Assembly (NCBI GenBank): GCA_937905915.1
Contig: CALCVR010000132.1
Location: 1 to 5,364, forward strand
Length of the DNA: 5,364 bases
Source: an uncultured Eubacteriaceae bacterium
GTDB lineage: Bacteria; Bacillota; Clostridia; Oscillospirales; Acutalibacteraceae
Reading direction: 5' to 3'
In this document: positions 5,286 through 5,364 of the stretch, one piece after another
Layout: the number at the start of each line of letters is the position of its first letter
How positions within the stretch are numbered: the first letter of the stretch is position 1
Program-made: the position numbers and the translations under genes
The notes under the pieces: generated by a model
The model's database searches: none
Seen by the model: the letters and a program-made list of their open reading frames with translations, nothing else
What the model was told of the DNA's origin: nothing

Positions 5286-5364
5286 ATGTCAACCTTTATG
5301 CCCAAAGCGGGTCAGGTCACCCGTAAATGGTATGTGCTTGACGCCGCCGGTAAGCCCATGGGCC
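5286..5364 (+). CDS. rplM: 50S ribosomal protein L13, N-terminal part, cut by window edge
   Basis: The first 26 codons are visible, beginning MSTFMPKAGQ and continuing with RKWYVLDAAGKPMG. This is the characteristic L13 N-terminus: the R-K-W-Y-V/I-x-D-A block followed by G-K-P-L/M-G. L13 is an early-assembly protein of the large subunit that binds 23S rRNA; family members are about 140-150 residues, so roughly four fifths of the gene lies beyond the window, normally followed by rpsI (S9). The ATG has a perfect AGGAGG 9 bases upstream, a strong promoter and a structured leader. Two more residues in the initial segment (Met5 and Pro6) do not alter the call. Confidence 0.95.
   Translation, partial: MSTFMPKAGQVTRKWYVLDAAGKPMG

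Overview
The window looks like chromosomal housekeeping DNA from an endospore-forming, anaerobic Bacillota (Clostridia), most likely Oscillospiraceae/Ruminococcaceae in the broad sense. Three things point there: a SpoIIP engulfment protein, strong Gram-positive Shine-Dalgarno sites close to AAAGGAGGTGAT, and moderate GC content with AT-rich spacers. The family placement is an inference from overall protein character, not from a search. I see no mobile element, CRISPR array, tRNA or rRNA.

Layout. (1) Positions 1-1228, plus strand: the 3' part of spoIIP, then a small gene for an unrecognised 117-residue membrane-anchored protein. Both end at a strong terminator (1227-1267) that is symmetric and should also stop transcription arriving from the right. 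(2) Positions 1279-4915, minus strand, read right to left: a polytopic GT-C/Gpi18-like glycosyltransferase, a TtcA-family PP-loop tRNA-thiolation-type protein, and a membrane-tethered CapA-family protein. The first two are 34 bases apart and the last two 93 bases apart with no visible terminator between, so one transcript is likely. Its promoter (TTGATC-N17-TATACT with an extended TG) lies at 4984-5012. (3) Positions 4916-5285: a control region of about 370 bases between divergent units. It holds the minus-strand promoter, a 12-base palindrome, a small hairpin with a four-codon mini-ORF, a strong plus-strand promoter, and a structured leader. (4) From 5286 to the window edge: the first 26 codons of rplM (ribosomal protein L13).

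How the genes may work together. SpoIIP degrades peptidoglycan during engulfment, and the small downstream protein may be co-expressed with it. On the minus strand, the glycosyltransferase and the CapA-like protein both suggest work at the cell envelope, while the TtcA-like protein would act on tRNA in the cytoplasm, so this transcript appears functionally mixed. rplM carries what looks like an autoregulatory L13 leader.

Three gene starts are better placed downstream of the longest open frame: capA at 2649, the TtcA-like gene at 3462 and the glycosyltransferase at 4915. I found no convincing undescribed multi-gene system. The most open items are the small protein behind spoIIP and the divergent control region before rplM.
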